In this document: positions 25,901 to 37,500 of the stretch, piece by piece
Numbering within the stretch: position 1 is the first letter of the stretch
Layout: each line of letters starts with the position of its first letter
Source of the DNA: Solenopsis invicta
Taxonomy: Eukaryota > Arthropoda > Insecta > Hymenoptera > Formicidae
Assembly (NCBI RefSeq): GCF_016802725.1
Contig: NC_052664.1
Location: 14,342,405-14,406,404 of the forward strand
DNA: 64,000 nt
Reading direction: 5' to 3'
Notes under the pieces: generated by a model
Databases searched by the model: none
What the model was told of the DNA's origin: nothing
Seen by the model: the letters and a program-made list of their open reading frames with translations, nothing else
Program-made: the position numbers and the translations under genes

Positions 25901-27197
25901 ATGTGCGAAATAATGTAACAACATGCGATTTGCAAATATATTGTATATTTTTTTGTAACAATGTGAATATTTTTTTTCTTACAGAGTACAAAAATAATAA
26001 TAATTATTGCTTTTTCTTGCATATATTTGAAGAAATATAGACTTTCAAAGATCTAAAACGCAATATTTTACTTTTAAAAATCGCAATCTCAAAAAGTCTT
26101 ACACAAATTGAGTAATTTTACAATTCATCGGTCGTCATATTTACAAATATTTCATAGTGTCTGTTCTGATATGCTGCATATATACGGTAATTACAATAAA
26201 GTATTCTCACTAGGTGAATCTAAATAGATTAGACATTTTTCTCATTTATCCTGCAAAAAGATACAACTTTATATCTATGGTACAAACAAAAAATACATCT
26301 AACAAACTTACAATGTATAAATCGAGTAGCTCTTTGGTAAAATTTGTGTACACTATTGCATTTCGTATGTTAATTCTTATAAACTATGGTTCTTGCATAC
26401 GCAAAAAAATTGCGTGCAATATTATTCATTGAGGGAACGTTTCCAAAGCACAATGCGATTTCGTTGAATCGAAGACATAGTTCCTGGCTCTGCAGAAATT
26501 GAACTATTATTGTCAGATTTAGCAATTGGACCCTCGATAAATCTCTTTAACATTTTCTAATGTAAGAGACGGCATCAAATGCGACATTAACATATAAAAG
26601 AAACGAAAGATCGCTTTAGAAAAATATAATACAAAAATTTATTCACATTTATAGAAACAAGTTTTAAAAAAATTATATATATAAACATATACACTTTAAA
26701 AATACTTTAGAAAATTATATTAAATTTAGAAACTGCAGTAAAGTATTTACAAAATCATTGTTATAATACCATCGACAATATCTCTTCTTTAATACAATCT
26801 CGAACTTTAACATGTCAATTACTATATATAATTATCACTATATTATTATTAAGGCAATAATATAATAAAAAAATTATATAGCACAAATTTATATATCAAT
26901 GTAGGAAGCTTAGACATTATTACGATATTATGATTAGCACAATGTTATGATTAGAACAATATATCGTTCAATATGATTATAAAAGTATCAACTTCTTTGA
27001 TATATTCTAATAATAAATATCGTTTTGTCATTTGGACATTTATATCGTTAAAAAGGAATCAGTATATCGTTACTTGAAATATTTCAAGAGAACATATACA
27101 AATTTGCATTTGCAAATAAAAGAATATGGAAACTAATTATTGCCTCTTATATAACGTCTTTAATCTCATGGAACAGACTTTCACTTTCATGCAATTC
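22984..27197. other. Intergenic/3' region between convergent FAXDC2-like and membrane-protein genes
   Basis: Apart from the poly(A) signals of the two flanking genes (23107 on plus; TTTATT at 26638-26643, read AATAAA on minus) and the dispersed repeat at 24479-24826, this AT-rich DNA shows no recognisable gene. Short open frames here (for example 23763-23963, 25634-25828 and 26214-26432) lack homology I recognise and look like chance. Confidence 0.5.
24479..24826 (+). mobile_element. Dispersed inverted-repeat element, copy 2 with intact ends
   Basis: The element begins CCCAGCAAATAAAAATAAAT and ends ATTCATTTTCATTTGCTGGG, so its ends are inverted repeats of about 20 bases. The interior matches copy 1 at 21208-21480 and repeats a motif around GGATTCAAATGGACTC. 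No target duplication can be fixed in the AT-rich flanks and no transposase frame is present. The superfamily is unassigned. Confidence 0.55.
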
Positions 27198-30100
27198 TCA
27201 GTCATTGTACATCCCGTCGATCAGGAAGTCCATCCTTCGATAATGTCTCTTATCCCAGCAATCTCGACCGCGTCTGTATAATACGAAAACCGCAGCACCT
27301 AATATCGGTAAAGCAACAATTGTTATAATGACCGGTACAATATAATCGATTTTTCTTGGCATGCCTAATGGAGGATTCTTCGTTCGTGAGAGCGGTATAG
27401 ATTCATTAATTTCTGGCCCGTCAACAGTCGTTACCGTTGGTTTAGGCTTCGGTATATGCTTTTCAATATGCGAGGATGTTTTCAACGTTGTCGTGCTATT
27501 CTTAATCTTTGGGTGAGATGTAGTTTCGTTTGCTGATATCGGACTTGAATTAGAATAACCAGAGTTTATACCGTGATTTAAGCTACTATCAGAATGTGGA
27601 TTAGTAGCATTTAATTTCGTAGTACTAATGTTGGAAATTTCAGATTTGATATGAGATGTTTCGCTGATCACAGGACTACTTTCCACTATGGGTTTCGTAT
27701 TTTCGAATGTGGTTTGATTAAATGATACATTTTCCTTCTCTGGATCAATATTCTGATCAATATTCTGATCAATCTTCGTTGATATATAGTCTGGAACTCC
27801 TTTCCTTGCTTTTATTTTATCCTTAGCTTCTTTCCTTGGAGCCACAGAAGGACTAGCGTATCTTTCCATAGGCGCATTCTCTCTTATTTCGGTTTCGCCA
27901 AATTTGTTGGATTCAGTTGTAATTTCAATACTTCCGTGTTGTGGTGTAGATATTAATATAGGTCCTCCTTCCGCCACACTTGAATACTGCTTGAAAGATA
28001 TTTTATTGCTTTATTAAAAAAAAAAACTAATTTCCTAAAAAAATGTGTTATATTAAAATTGAATAAAAAAATATATTTCTAAATGCAAAAAATTATAAAA
28101 CTTGTCGCAAAGATAATAAAAAGCAATATTGTATACACGATGTTAGCCCAAAAGAGTACACAAAAGAAATGTGAATACAGAAAGCTAGCATATGATTTCA
28201 AAATTTGAAAAATATATCTAATATATGTTAATCTTGACATTATATTATAAAAATAAGGCGGGTATTGATCAACTTTTTCTTATAAATTAATCGGTGGTCT
28301 CCGTATAATTTTCTAGATGTACTTAATAAAATTCATTTTCAAAATTTTATTATTTTCGTTATATGCAATGATATCTTGTATAGATAGTGTACTATTTCAT
28401 GGTTTACTTTCTATGCGAAACTATGTCCACCCTCCCTCCCTACTTACGGGGCGAAACGAAGTCTACAATTGTACTGTTCCATGCGTTTTTGATTTTTCAC
28501 GCGAAACAAAGTCCATCTCACCTTCCCCTGTTTACGAAGCGAAACGAAGTCTGTAATTGTACTGTACAAAGAGAATGTAAACAAAACCACATAATCACAG
28601 ATATAAAATTAATTAGTAATATGCAATCTAAAATATATTATATTTTATTCATCATAATAAGATATCATGTAATAAAATTACATAAATGAGTTTTAGTAAG
28701 TATATTTTAGTAAGTATATTTCGGAAATTATACAAGACCGACGAGTTAATTTATAAGAAAAAGATGATGAGTACCTTTGCCTCTATAACTATGGTAACCA
28801 TCCGTCCTTTATTTCAAAGGACAATCCTTTATTTCAAGTAGCTGTCCTTTAGATTTATTCATTTCTTCAAAACTCAATTTCGTCCTTTTTTTAAATTGTA
28901 TTCTTTATATTACAATTTTGTCCTTTATTTACAAAATTACAGTTTTAATTTGAGCACAGTTTGTCTCAAAAAAAGAAAAGTGAAGTTAATTCTAATACTT
29001 TGAATTGCTATTGGCACTACTGCGAATTTATTCGATTAATTTAACTAGAGGTTGTTGAAAGAAAAAAATATTTCAAAAATTATAGAATTTTGTATATATT
29101 TTCCTAATTCAAACGCTCCTACCAAGAGAATGTTATCAATAATATTTGGAGTAAAAAAAAACCCAACTTGAAGTTGACATTCTTGAAGTTGGTATTATTT
29201 GTACAAAATGCAATTATAAAATTGTTTAGAATTTCATGATTTTTTAAACAATTATCATTCTTTAAAACAAATACTTTTTTCTCAGAAATGCATTAAAAAA
29301 CTCATTCTTTTTGTTAAAAAATATATATTTATAAATACTATTGTTAAAAATGTATAAAATATAAATATATATATATACATAAAGTTAATTTTTCTTACAT
29401 AATTACATATTTAGTTAAAATTCAAATTGGATCCGTTTTCATTTTTTTGTTATTTCAAACTTATTCCAAATTTAAAGAATTTATTTCAACGCAGTCAAAC
29501 CAGTTTAAAATTATCAGAAAATCTCAAAGTGCCTTATTTTGATATACAACACAAGAAAATTTTAAAATGCTGCGATTCCCAACTATATATCATAAAATGG
29601 ATTAGAAACATTTAGGAATAAAGCCTTAAAATTTTGTCTTTTATTTTCTCGAAAAAAATATGGTCAACGTATCTATAACGTATCTATATATATGTTAAGA
29701 CCAAGGTCATCAGCGTTGAGTCCTCTAAATTAAATAATTTCCAAAGAGAGTAATACAAAAATATTCTAAATAAAAATTAAATAGAATATGGGGCAAAATC
29801 CATCGAGTCGAGTACCAAAGAAAAAATGAAAAATAAAACAAAAAATATATCAATTAGAAAAAATAAAAACGAATGATAAAACAGAATCACAGCTAAAAAT
29901 AGATCTTAATAACATTGAAACTCTAATGCATCGCATCTACCGCACCCCGCTTTTACACGGCCCTGGATCTCACAATGAGGAACAAATTCGGCGCAATTTT
30001 CACACGTGTAAGCGGGAAGTACGCGTTTGCGCATTACGCACCTACCAATGCAGTTGCAATATACCTACCAATGCTTTCTTGTCACCCGTTGCATCGGATG

Positions 30101-30275
30101 GCTCGATCGTCGATGACGGTGATTCGGTTGGAGGATTGCGACCGGGCGGTGACGGTACCGAGGACCCCGAGAACGTGCCAGCTGTCGTCGCATTGACAGA
30201 CGAGGATAGCGCCGCGATGAACAGCGTGATTATCAGCAATAGCAACGGCGAGCGCGGAAGATCGTACGCGGCCAT
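27198..30275 (-). CDS. Unrecognised type I single-pass membrane protein, two exons
   Basis: Coding exons are 30275-30069 and 27986-27198, joined in phase 0 (TTG|GTAGGT donor, CAG|TAT acceptor), giving 331 residues. The chosen start, ATG at 30275, puts a signal peptide first: residues 9-23 are hydrophobic, with a V-N-A cleavage site after residue 29. The ectodomain is rich in Ser, Thr, Pro and Asn with several NxS/T sites and a short DQNI repeat (KIDQNIDQNIDPEK). It has no cysteine-rich or catalytic domain, so it looks mucin-like and extended. A membrane span lies at about 285-306 (IVPVIITIVALPILGAAVFV), followed by a basic RRGRDCWDKRHYRR and an acidic DFLIDGMYND end. The compact tail looks like the conserved, functional part. 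I do not recognise the family and assign no function. Upstream in-frame ATGs would give a longer N-terminus without a good signal peptide. Confidence 0.75.
28408..28580. repeat. Two-copy tandem repeat of about 90 bases with GCGAAACGAAGTC motifs
   Basis: Copy 1 (from about 28413) and copy 2 (from about 28502) share the order GCGAAAC(T/A)A(T/A)GTCCA, a C-rich CACCCTCC or CACCTTCCCC, TTACG(G/A)(G/A)GCGAAACGAAGTCT and AATTGTACTGT. GCGAAAC(A/G)AAGTC-like words therefore occur four times. The repeat lies in the intron of the membrane-protein gene. Confidence 0.6.
28794..28965. repeat. TCCTTTATTT-rich repeat, possible transposon end
   Basis: Several direct copies of TCCTTTATTT and AAAGGACA-type words follow GGTAACCATCCGTCC. 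This kind of end-plus-subterminal-repeat layout is common in DNA transposons. No partner end was identified. Confidence 0.35.
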
Positions 30276-30560
30276 ATCGCGTCGCGGACCCGTCCGAATC
30301 GGCATGCACGAGAACCCCGGGGAACCCGGCGGGGTGAGATCACTCCCGCGGATGAAACTTAAAATAAGGGGGAGAAGAAAAGGAAAAGAAACAGAGCTGC
30401 CCGCAGTATCGCGAGAGCGACCGATGGTCAGTCCATAACCGCTGATGGCTGCCACGAACTGTCGTGCGTGCGAGAATAGCGAGCCTCTCTTCGTTTCGGC
30501 TACACTTTCGCTGTTTCCCTTCTCTCCGTCTTTCTCTCCCACTCTTCGTCTCTCTGTCTT
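30040..30560 (-). promoter_or_regulatory. GC-rich first-exon/promoter island of the membrane-protein gene
   Basis: A CpG-rich island covers the first coding exon (30069-30275) and its 5' flank. A pyrimidine-rich run (30514-30565) marks its outer edge. An open frame on the plus strand across the island (29926-30438) is a shadow of the coding exon. The transcription start probably lies between about 30280 and 30560. Confidence 0.4.
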
Positions 30561-32884
30561 TCTAGTTAGAGTATACGGGGTGTTTCAGAATCAGCGAAAT
30601 GCAAACGCGTGGTGTTCTTCGTAATTTTCCTATTTGATTTCTAATATTACCATTCCACAGTTAGTTTTTAGGTTTGCATTTCAAAACTAACTGCATGATT
30701 AGCGTGCGATTGATCTAAAAACTAAAAAAAATGTATCGTATAAATCCTATATAAATTTGTGTAGAAATATAAAATCTGGTACTATTAAGATCCAGCTCTA
30801 ATAGAGATGCTTCTTTTATTTGTGTTATTTACATATAAGTCTTTATTGTAAAAATTGGATGTTTGTATTATTTCTAGGAAACATACTGTTTGGTTTGTTA
30901 GCAGATTGGTAGCAAATTCGATTAAAAATTAACAAAATTGGTACTAATTGTATTTGCATCAAAGTTATTATGTCGTAAATTTCAACAAAATTTTATATCT
31001 ACATGGATTTATTTACGTATTATTTTACGTATCTTTTTCATGTAGACGATACAAGCAATATGTATGCGTAATGTAGATTATATTTTACGTATAAACATTC
31101 AATCCTGATCTCCATTTTAAGCTCGTGTTTTGCCGACGAAGCATAAGCTGGCTATCAAATAAAGATTCTCTATTTCTGCCATCAATTTGCATCAAATTGT
31201 ATAGCAAAGTATATCAAAATCTGTTTGATTTTTGTAATCAGTCTCTGCCAGTGCTGATCGAATTGCTACCAACATTTTATTAACAGCATCGTACATGACA
31301 AATCTTGTGTGAATTAAATCTGTAGTCTTTTTATTGACAAAGTAATAGAATTTATTTTCGATAAATTTGATTGTCTACATTCAATCTTGTTTACGTATGT
31401 GTTTATTTCTATTTTTACCAAAGTTGCGTACCCTGAATATGTAGAATTTAATGCAATATTGTGAAAGATATAAAAAATTTAAAAAAATTATCTTGATAAA
31501 TATTCTTTTTTAAATACTTCGCATAATTTTTCAAAATTGTTCACAATAACTTTTTAAAAAATTTCTCATATGATACCTTATAAGAATTATTAGAATACTT
31601 TTTCAGAAATGCTAAAAAAATTTATCTATTTTAAAATACTTTGCATAAGAAAATTCTGAAATATTCTAAGATTTTTTATTCTATTATATAATTTCCGAAG
31701 AAAACAAAATCTCAAAAAAGTTTAAGCTACTTTTTTTTATAAATCATGAAAAATTTAAAATGTAAAAAATTCTTAAAAATTAATATATAAAAATTGTTTT
31801 TTTCATCAGAATGTGGAAACTCATTTAATGAAATTGGATAATTGTTTCGATCCCCGAAATATTCGATGTTATCAGAAATAATCGAAGCGGGTGCAAATGT
31901 AAGAAGCGACAGCTGGAATTACCGTCTGTAAGTCGCGAAGGATATGAGCAATAAACATAAGTGGGAAACATGTAAGTATACGCGTTATACTGTTGACGTC
32001 AATGTGCACATTGTCCGACAGCAACACGTACATAGACGATAAAGCATTAATAAGGATCATTAAAATCATCCATGAAATGTAACGTTATTTGCACAACGAA
32101 GACCCACTTCGTATTGTCTCTCATTGTCTCTTTTCTTTTCATTATCTTTTTTTCCTCGTTGGGGGCCCGGCTGTACCACTTATCATAACGAAATATGTAC
32201 GTGACTGAGACGTGCGCTCGTTACTGCGTGTGCGTGGATTCTCGTATGATCTGAGCTCACTAATACATATGTATGCATCGAGCATGCTTGACATTCGTTT
32301 CACATTGCGTTTTAAAACTCCCAGCTCCCAGTTATAGCCAGTTATAGCCACTAAGTTGATTCGCAAGAAAATACGATTCTCCCATTTTTTCATAAAACAC
32401 TGTCAATTCGTCGTTTAAAAGTATCGATCGTCTCTAGGATTAAGAATCAGTAGTTGTTCCTAAAGTAGATGAATCGTAGTGATTACGATGATTTTAACCT
32501 TGATTTTCGAAATGATGCTTATCCATGCTGTTGGTGATTTAAACGCTCCGGAAGTGCGATAATCATAACTAATTTACAAGTTGACCCTTCGAGCCTCGTG
32601 ACTCACACGATAACAGATCTATATACGTAAGAAGTTATTCTATTATTGTCAGTTGCATTATTGTATCTTTCTCGCATAAAGTTAGTTTTTTGATTTCGAT
32701 TAGCTTAGAAGTATAGGTGATATAAAGCAAAGTTATATAGAGTGAGTAAAATTAAATAGACTTATCAAAGTACTTTAAAGATTTGAACTTCATGTACATA
32801 CAAATCACAGCAGTTTGATTAGAATTTGAATATGAAAAATACTAATACAGAGTCGTATTCTTTTTTTTACAGTAACAGCACAAA
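30561..32884. other. 5' intergenic DNA between divergent genes; possible PHKA untranslated exon
   Basis: This region separates the divergently transcribed membrane-protein and phosphorylase kinase alpha genes. The kinase coding exon starts after a splice acceptor at 32871-32872, so a non-coding exon must lie upstream. A good donor (ATATAC|GTAAGA at 32627) follows moderately GC-rich DNA from about 32390 and is a candidate, but this is inference. A minus-strand open frame at 31872-32069 is hydrophobic and unassigned. Confidence 0.4.
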
Positions 32885-34503
32885 ATGCGTAGTAGAAGCA
32901 ATTCTGGTGTCCGTTTGGACTATTATCAACGGATTATTCACAAGATAATCATGAACCATCAGAATCCAGTTACTGGACTCTTTCCTGCAAGTGCTGACAA
33001 TGATCATGCTTGGATACGGGATAATGTTTATTGCATACTTGCTGTATGGGGTCTGTCGATGGCCTATAAAAAGATAGCAGATGCTGATGAAGATAGAGCA
33101 AAGACTTATGAACTCGAGCAGAGCTGTGTAAAGCTAATGAGAGGTCTTTTGATGGCAATGATGCAGCAGAAGGAGAAAGTAGAAAAATTCAAGGCCAGTC
33201 AAAACCCACATGATGCCTTGCATGCTAAATACAGCTCCACCAATGGTCAAACTGTGGTTGGAGATACTGAATGGGGACATCTTCAAATTGATGCAATTTC
33301 TCTATATCTTTTAATTCTAGCCCAAATGACAGCTTCTGGCTTGCAAATTGTTTTCAATCTGGATGAGGTATTGATATCTGACAACTTGAATAATTACGAT
33401 TTTTTTCAGTAATACAAACATAAATGTATTCATGTAATAGTCTGTGATATTTATGATTGAAGATAGATGATGTTAATGATTTAAGAAATTGAACTTTTAA
33501 TTTGGTTGTTAATTTTAGGTGGCTTTTATTCAGAACTTGGTATTTTATATTGAATCTGCCTATTGCACTCCAGACTATGGAATTTGGGAAAGAGGAGATA
33601 AAACAAATCACGGTTTGCCAGAATTAAATGCAAGTAGTATTGGAATGGCCAAAGCTGCAATGGAGGCGATGAACGAATTGGATTTATTTGGTGCGAGAGG
33701 TGGACCAACATCGGTTATTCATGTTTTGGCTGATGAAGCACAAAAGTGTCAAGCTGTGTTGCAATCCATGCTACCCAGAGAGTCAAATTCCAAAGAGTTA
33801 GACAGTAGTTTGCTGTCGATTATAAGTTTCCCTGCATTTGCAGTGGATGAACCTAATTTGATTCTTGAGACACGTGAGGCTATTACCAAAAAATTGCAAG
33901 GACGATATGGGTGTAAAAGATTTTTAAGAGATGGATATAAAACACCTAAAGAGGATGTAAATAGGTATTTATTTATTAACAATTTTATATAACAAATAAG
34001 AATTACATACTTTTATATTTTTAATAGTATTTATTTTGAATAATAATTATATTCTTTAAAATAGGTTATATTATGAGCCTTGGGAACTCCGTATGTTTGA
34101 AAATATCGAATGCGAGTGGCCATTGTTCTTCTGTTATTTAATATTGGATTACTGCTTCCAAGGTAATAAAGAAGCAGCTGAGACATTTACCAAACAATTG
34201 GAGGAAGTAATGATTAAAGGGGAAGATGGTATGAAATTGGTGCCTGAATTATATTCCGTTGCACCTGAAAATGTATCAGCGGAATATGCTGAACCTGGTA
34301 GCCAAAACCGAATAGTTTTAGGTAGATGTCCATTTAAATGGGCGCAATCTCTGTATATTCTAGGAAAATTGCTGCAAGAGGTAAGAAGCACTTTAGAAGC
34401 ATAATTAAGAATTCCTTTAAATTGCCACATTTGTTACTATACATAATGTATTTTCTTATGGTTCATACATGTATAATACACACACATATACACATGCACA
34501 AAA

Positions 34504-34534
<31 letters not shown>

Positions 34535-37500
34535 TGTTAAAATTTTAATATTGAAACAAATATATATACATTTATATGTGTATGTAAACTGTTATAATGT
34601 ATTAGAAATTTATATTCAATATAATAATATTAATTGCTACATTAGAACAAGATATTTTGGTAATTTTTTAATAATTTGTTTTAATTTACAGGGATTTCTC
34701 GCAGTTGGCGAATTAGATCCCTTAAATAGACGATTATGTAGCGAGAAAAAGCCGGATGTTGTGGTACAAGTAGTTATCTTGGCAGAAGACTCAGAAATCA
34801 GAGAAAAAATTGCGCAGCACGATATTCATGTACAAACAATTGCAGAAGTTGCACCGATTGAAGTCCAACCTGCAAAAGTTCTCAGTCATTTGTACACATA
34901 TTTAGGTACGACAAAATCGCGAATTGTTTAAAAGTATATTTTGTTAAAGCATAATTTAGATGTTATATGTTTTATATTTTGTTTTTAGGACGCAATAGGA
35001 AATTAGGACTATCTGGACGTAAGTCAAGAGACGTAGGAATTCTCAGCACTAGTAAACTGTATTCCTTACAAGATAAAATATTTGCGTTCACACCACAGGT
35101 AAATATCCGTACTTTATAGTCAGCTTTACTATCTTTTTGTATCTTTACTTCTTTTCTTATGTTTCCTCTTGTTCTCGCACTGAATTGACTAGTTGACAGA
35201 TATGACCCGCTTCTACATCGCATCGGACTATGAGCTCATGATTGACATATTCAAAGGTGAAATTAATTTCTTGAAGTCTAGTTGGCAGAATATGTTGGGC
35301 CGGCCTCTCGTGGTCATGCCCCTCAAGAATATTCATCTAGGTAACTTAACGATTTCAAAATTATAGTTCTTTCTTATAGAAGCTACTTTAGGCTTTCTGA
35401 AGTCTATTGAAGAATTGTTATGATTAAGCAAATTTTGTGGCTTCTACAGTTTTAGAAATTTTGACGAATTTCTTGCGTGAGATTCTCGTTTTTTTACAAA
35501 CACTGTGACCGTCCGCTCTCAGCAACTAATGTTTGTTTGCATGCGTTGTTTTTTTTTGTCATGGTTTCATTTAACAGTTATTTAACCCTCTATGGTTTGA
35601 TTTTGAACCTTTGGAATTATCTTGGTTCTGTATCATATCTTAATAATTTATTGTAATATATAATTTTTATTGTAATTTAAATTCGGTGATAAAGCAATTT
35701 AGTTTCTCAAAGTTAATATATAATATTATCCATAGAGGGTTACAACATGAGCTTTTAATTAGTTTTCATTCCCATTATGTTTCTTTTCATTACTAACATG
35801 ACTTGAATACTTGGACCTTAAAAATGAAAGCAATTGAATTGTATTGATATTGAAGATGCTTTGTACAGTGCGAGATAAAAGCAATATATTTAAAGCAAGA
35901 TTGTTTCATCTTCAAGCATCAAGCAATGAAATTATCCTAAATTATCCTGATATGGCTTATGTGTTTGGTGGTATGCGCGTGTGTTGCATGTGTTAGAAAT
36001 TTGACACGGAGGAGTACTACACAACATACGACGTCGGCCTGCTTGTGAGCACTTTTACAGCCATCTTGGCCTTCCTCAAAATCAACTGGAAGCAAATGCT
36101 CGGCAGACCAACTGTAACTCTTGTTGCTACTCATAATCATTTAGGTACGGCTTCGTCGAAAGCTTTAAATCTCATCCTACAATGAGCTCGTCGGATATTA
36201 CATAGGATTGTATATTATATAGGATGGTGCTAGCGTGAAATTAACTGTCAGAAATCGCATACAGAGTATCATAAAATTTAAAAGATACAGTAATAAAATT
36301 TATGAAAAAATAAGGAACAAAAATAAATGCAATTTTTTATTTCAAGCAATGATTTTTTAAATACAAGTTTAGAATTTGGGTAAATCATGAATTACTATTG
36401 AAGTTTTATTTGTCTGTGGATAATAGTATATAATAGTGTTAATATATTTTTTACATCAATCTGTCAAATACGTTTAATTATGGTTTATAATTATATAATT
36501 AATCATTTAGAAATAATTAATCATTATCTTCATTCAACATTTTTTTCTGAAATAAACTGCATGCATTATTATTGTTAACTTCTGTGATCTTTTTGTTATT
36601 TTTTGTTAGTTTCTATGCTTGAATTTTGTGATATTCTGTTTAGAAGCTCCAGCGTAAAAAGTACTTATCTTTATTTTATACTTTATTTTTTACTTATTAA
36701 TATTAATTAACAATTTTTTTAGACCAGGGTAAAATACCGTTAGCTATGATAACCACCTTAAAAAAACTTAAAAGCGGCTACATCAACGGTACTAGAGTAG
36801 CATTGGGAAATTTGAACGAATTCTTGAGCACGTCATGTATCACGAATCTTAGTTTCCTAGGAAGTTCCGAGGATGGCCGACCTGATAAACTAAATCCTCA
36901 GGTAAAATTCAAACAATACATTCGTAAAATAAAATTGTAATATGTAACACATAACGTGTATTAAAGTTCCTGACTCCTCAGCCGAGAACTCCGCAGCGAT
37001 GTACTATCGTGGAAAAAAATAGAAGTAATAAGCATGAAACGTGACATATGTTGATGACATTTTATCTTACATATTATTTCATTATTATGTGTTTCATTAT
37101 GAAAATGTAACTTGTCTTGTAATTACCAAATTCGTAAAAATGGGCCGCAAGTAAAGTTTTTTTGAATTTATGTAAGAACATATTTTTCACTTTTTTTAAT
37201 AGCTGTCCGTGTATTTTCTTGTTTGAATAATTTTTACTTTACGTGCTTTTTACGATTATTTACTGTAAGGCAGAAAAGGAATAGTCGAGGCCCATTTTTA
37301 CAAATATTTTAAAGCGATCTTATTCTGTTTTATTCAAATTCTTTTACAAAGGCTATTTACAAATACACAGTTGAAACTTTTACGTGTTAAATTATTTTTC
37401 GCTTATATCACGACTTCAATATGGCGGCACGATGAGTCAGAAATCTTAACAAAGAATTATTTGCATAATAACTAAATATATGTTTTATAAATTTATTTAA

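Noticed and set aside
29926..30438. 170-codon plus-strand open frame
   Set aside because: It overlaps the GC-rich first exon of the minus-strand membrane-protein gene. The minus strand has the signal peptide and the phase-matched splice to a second exon.
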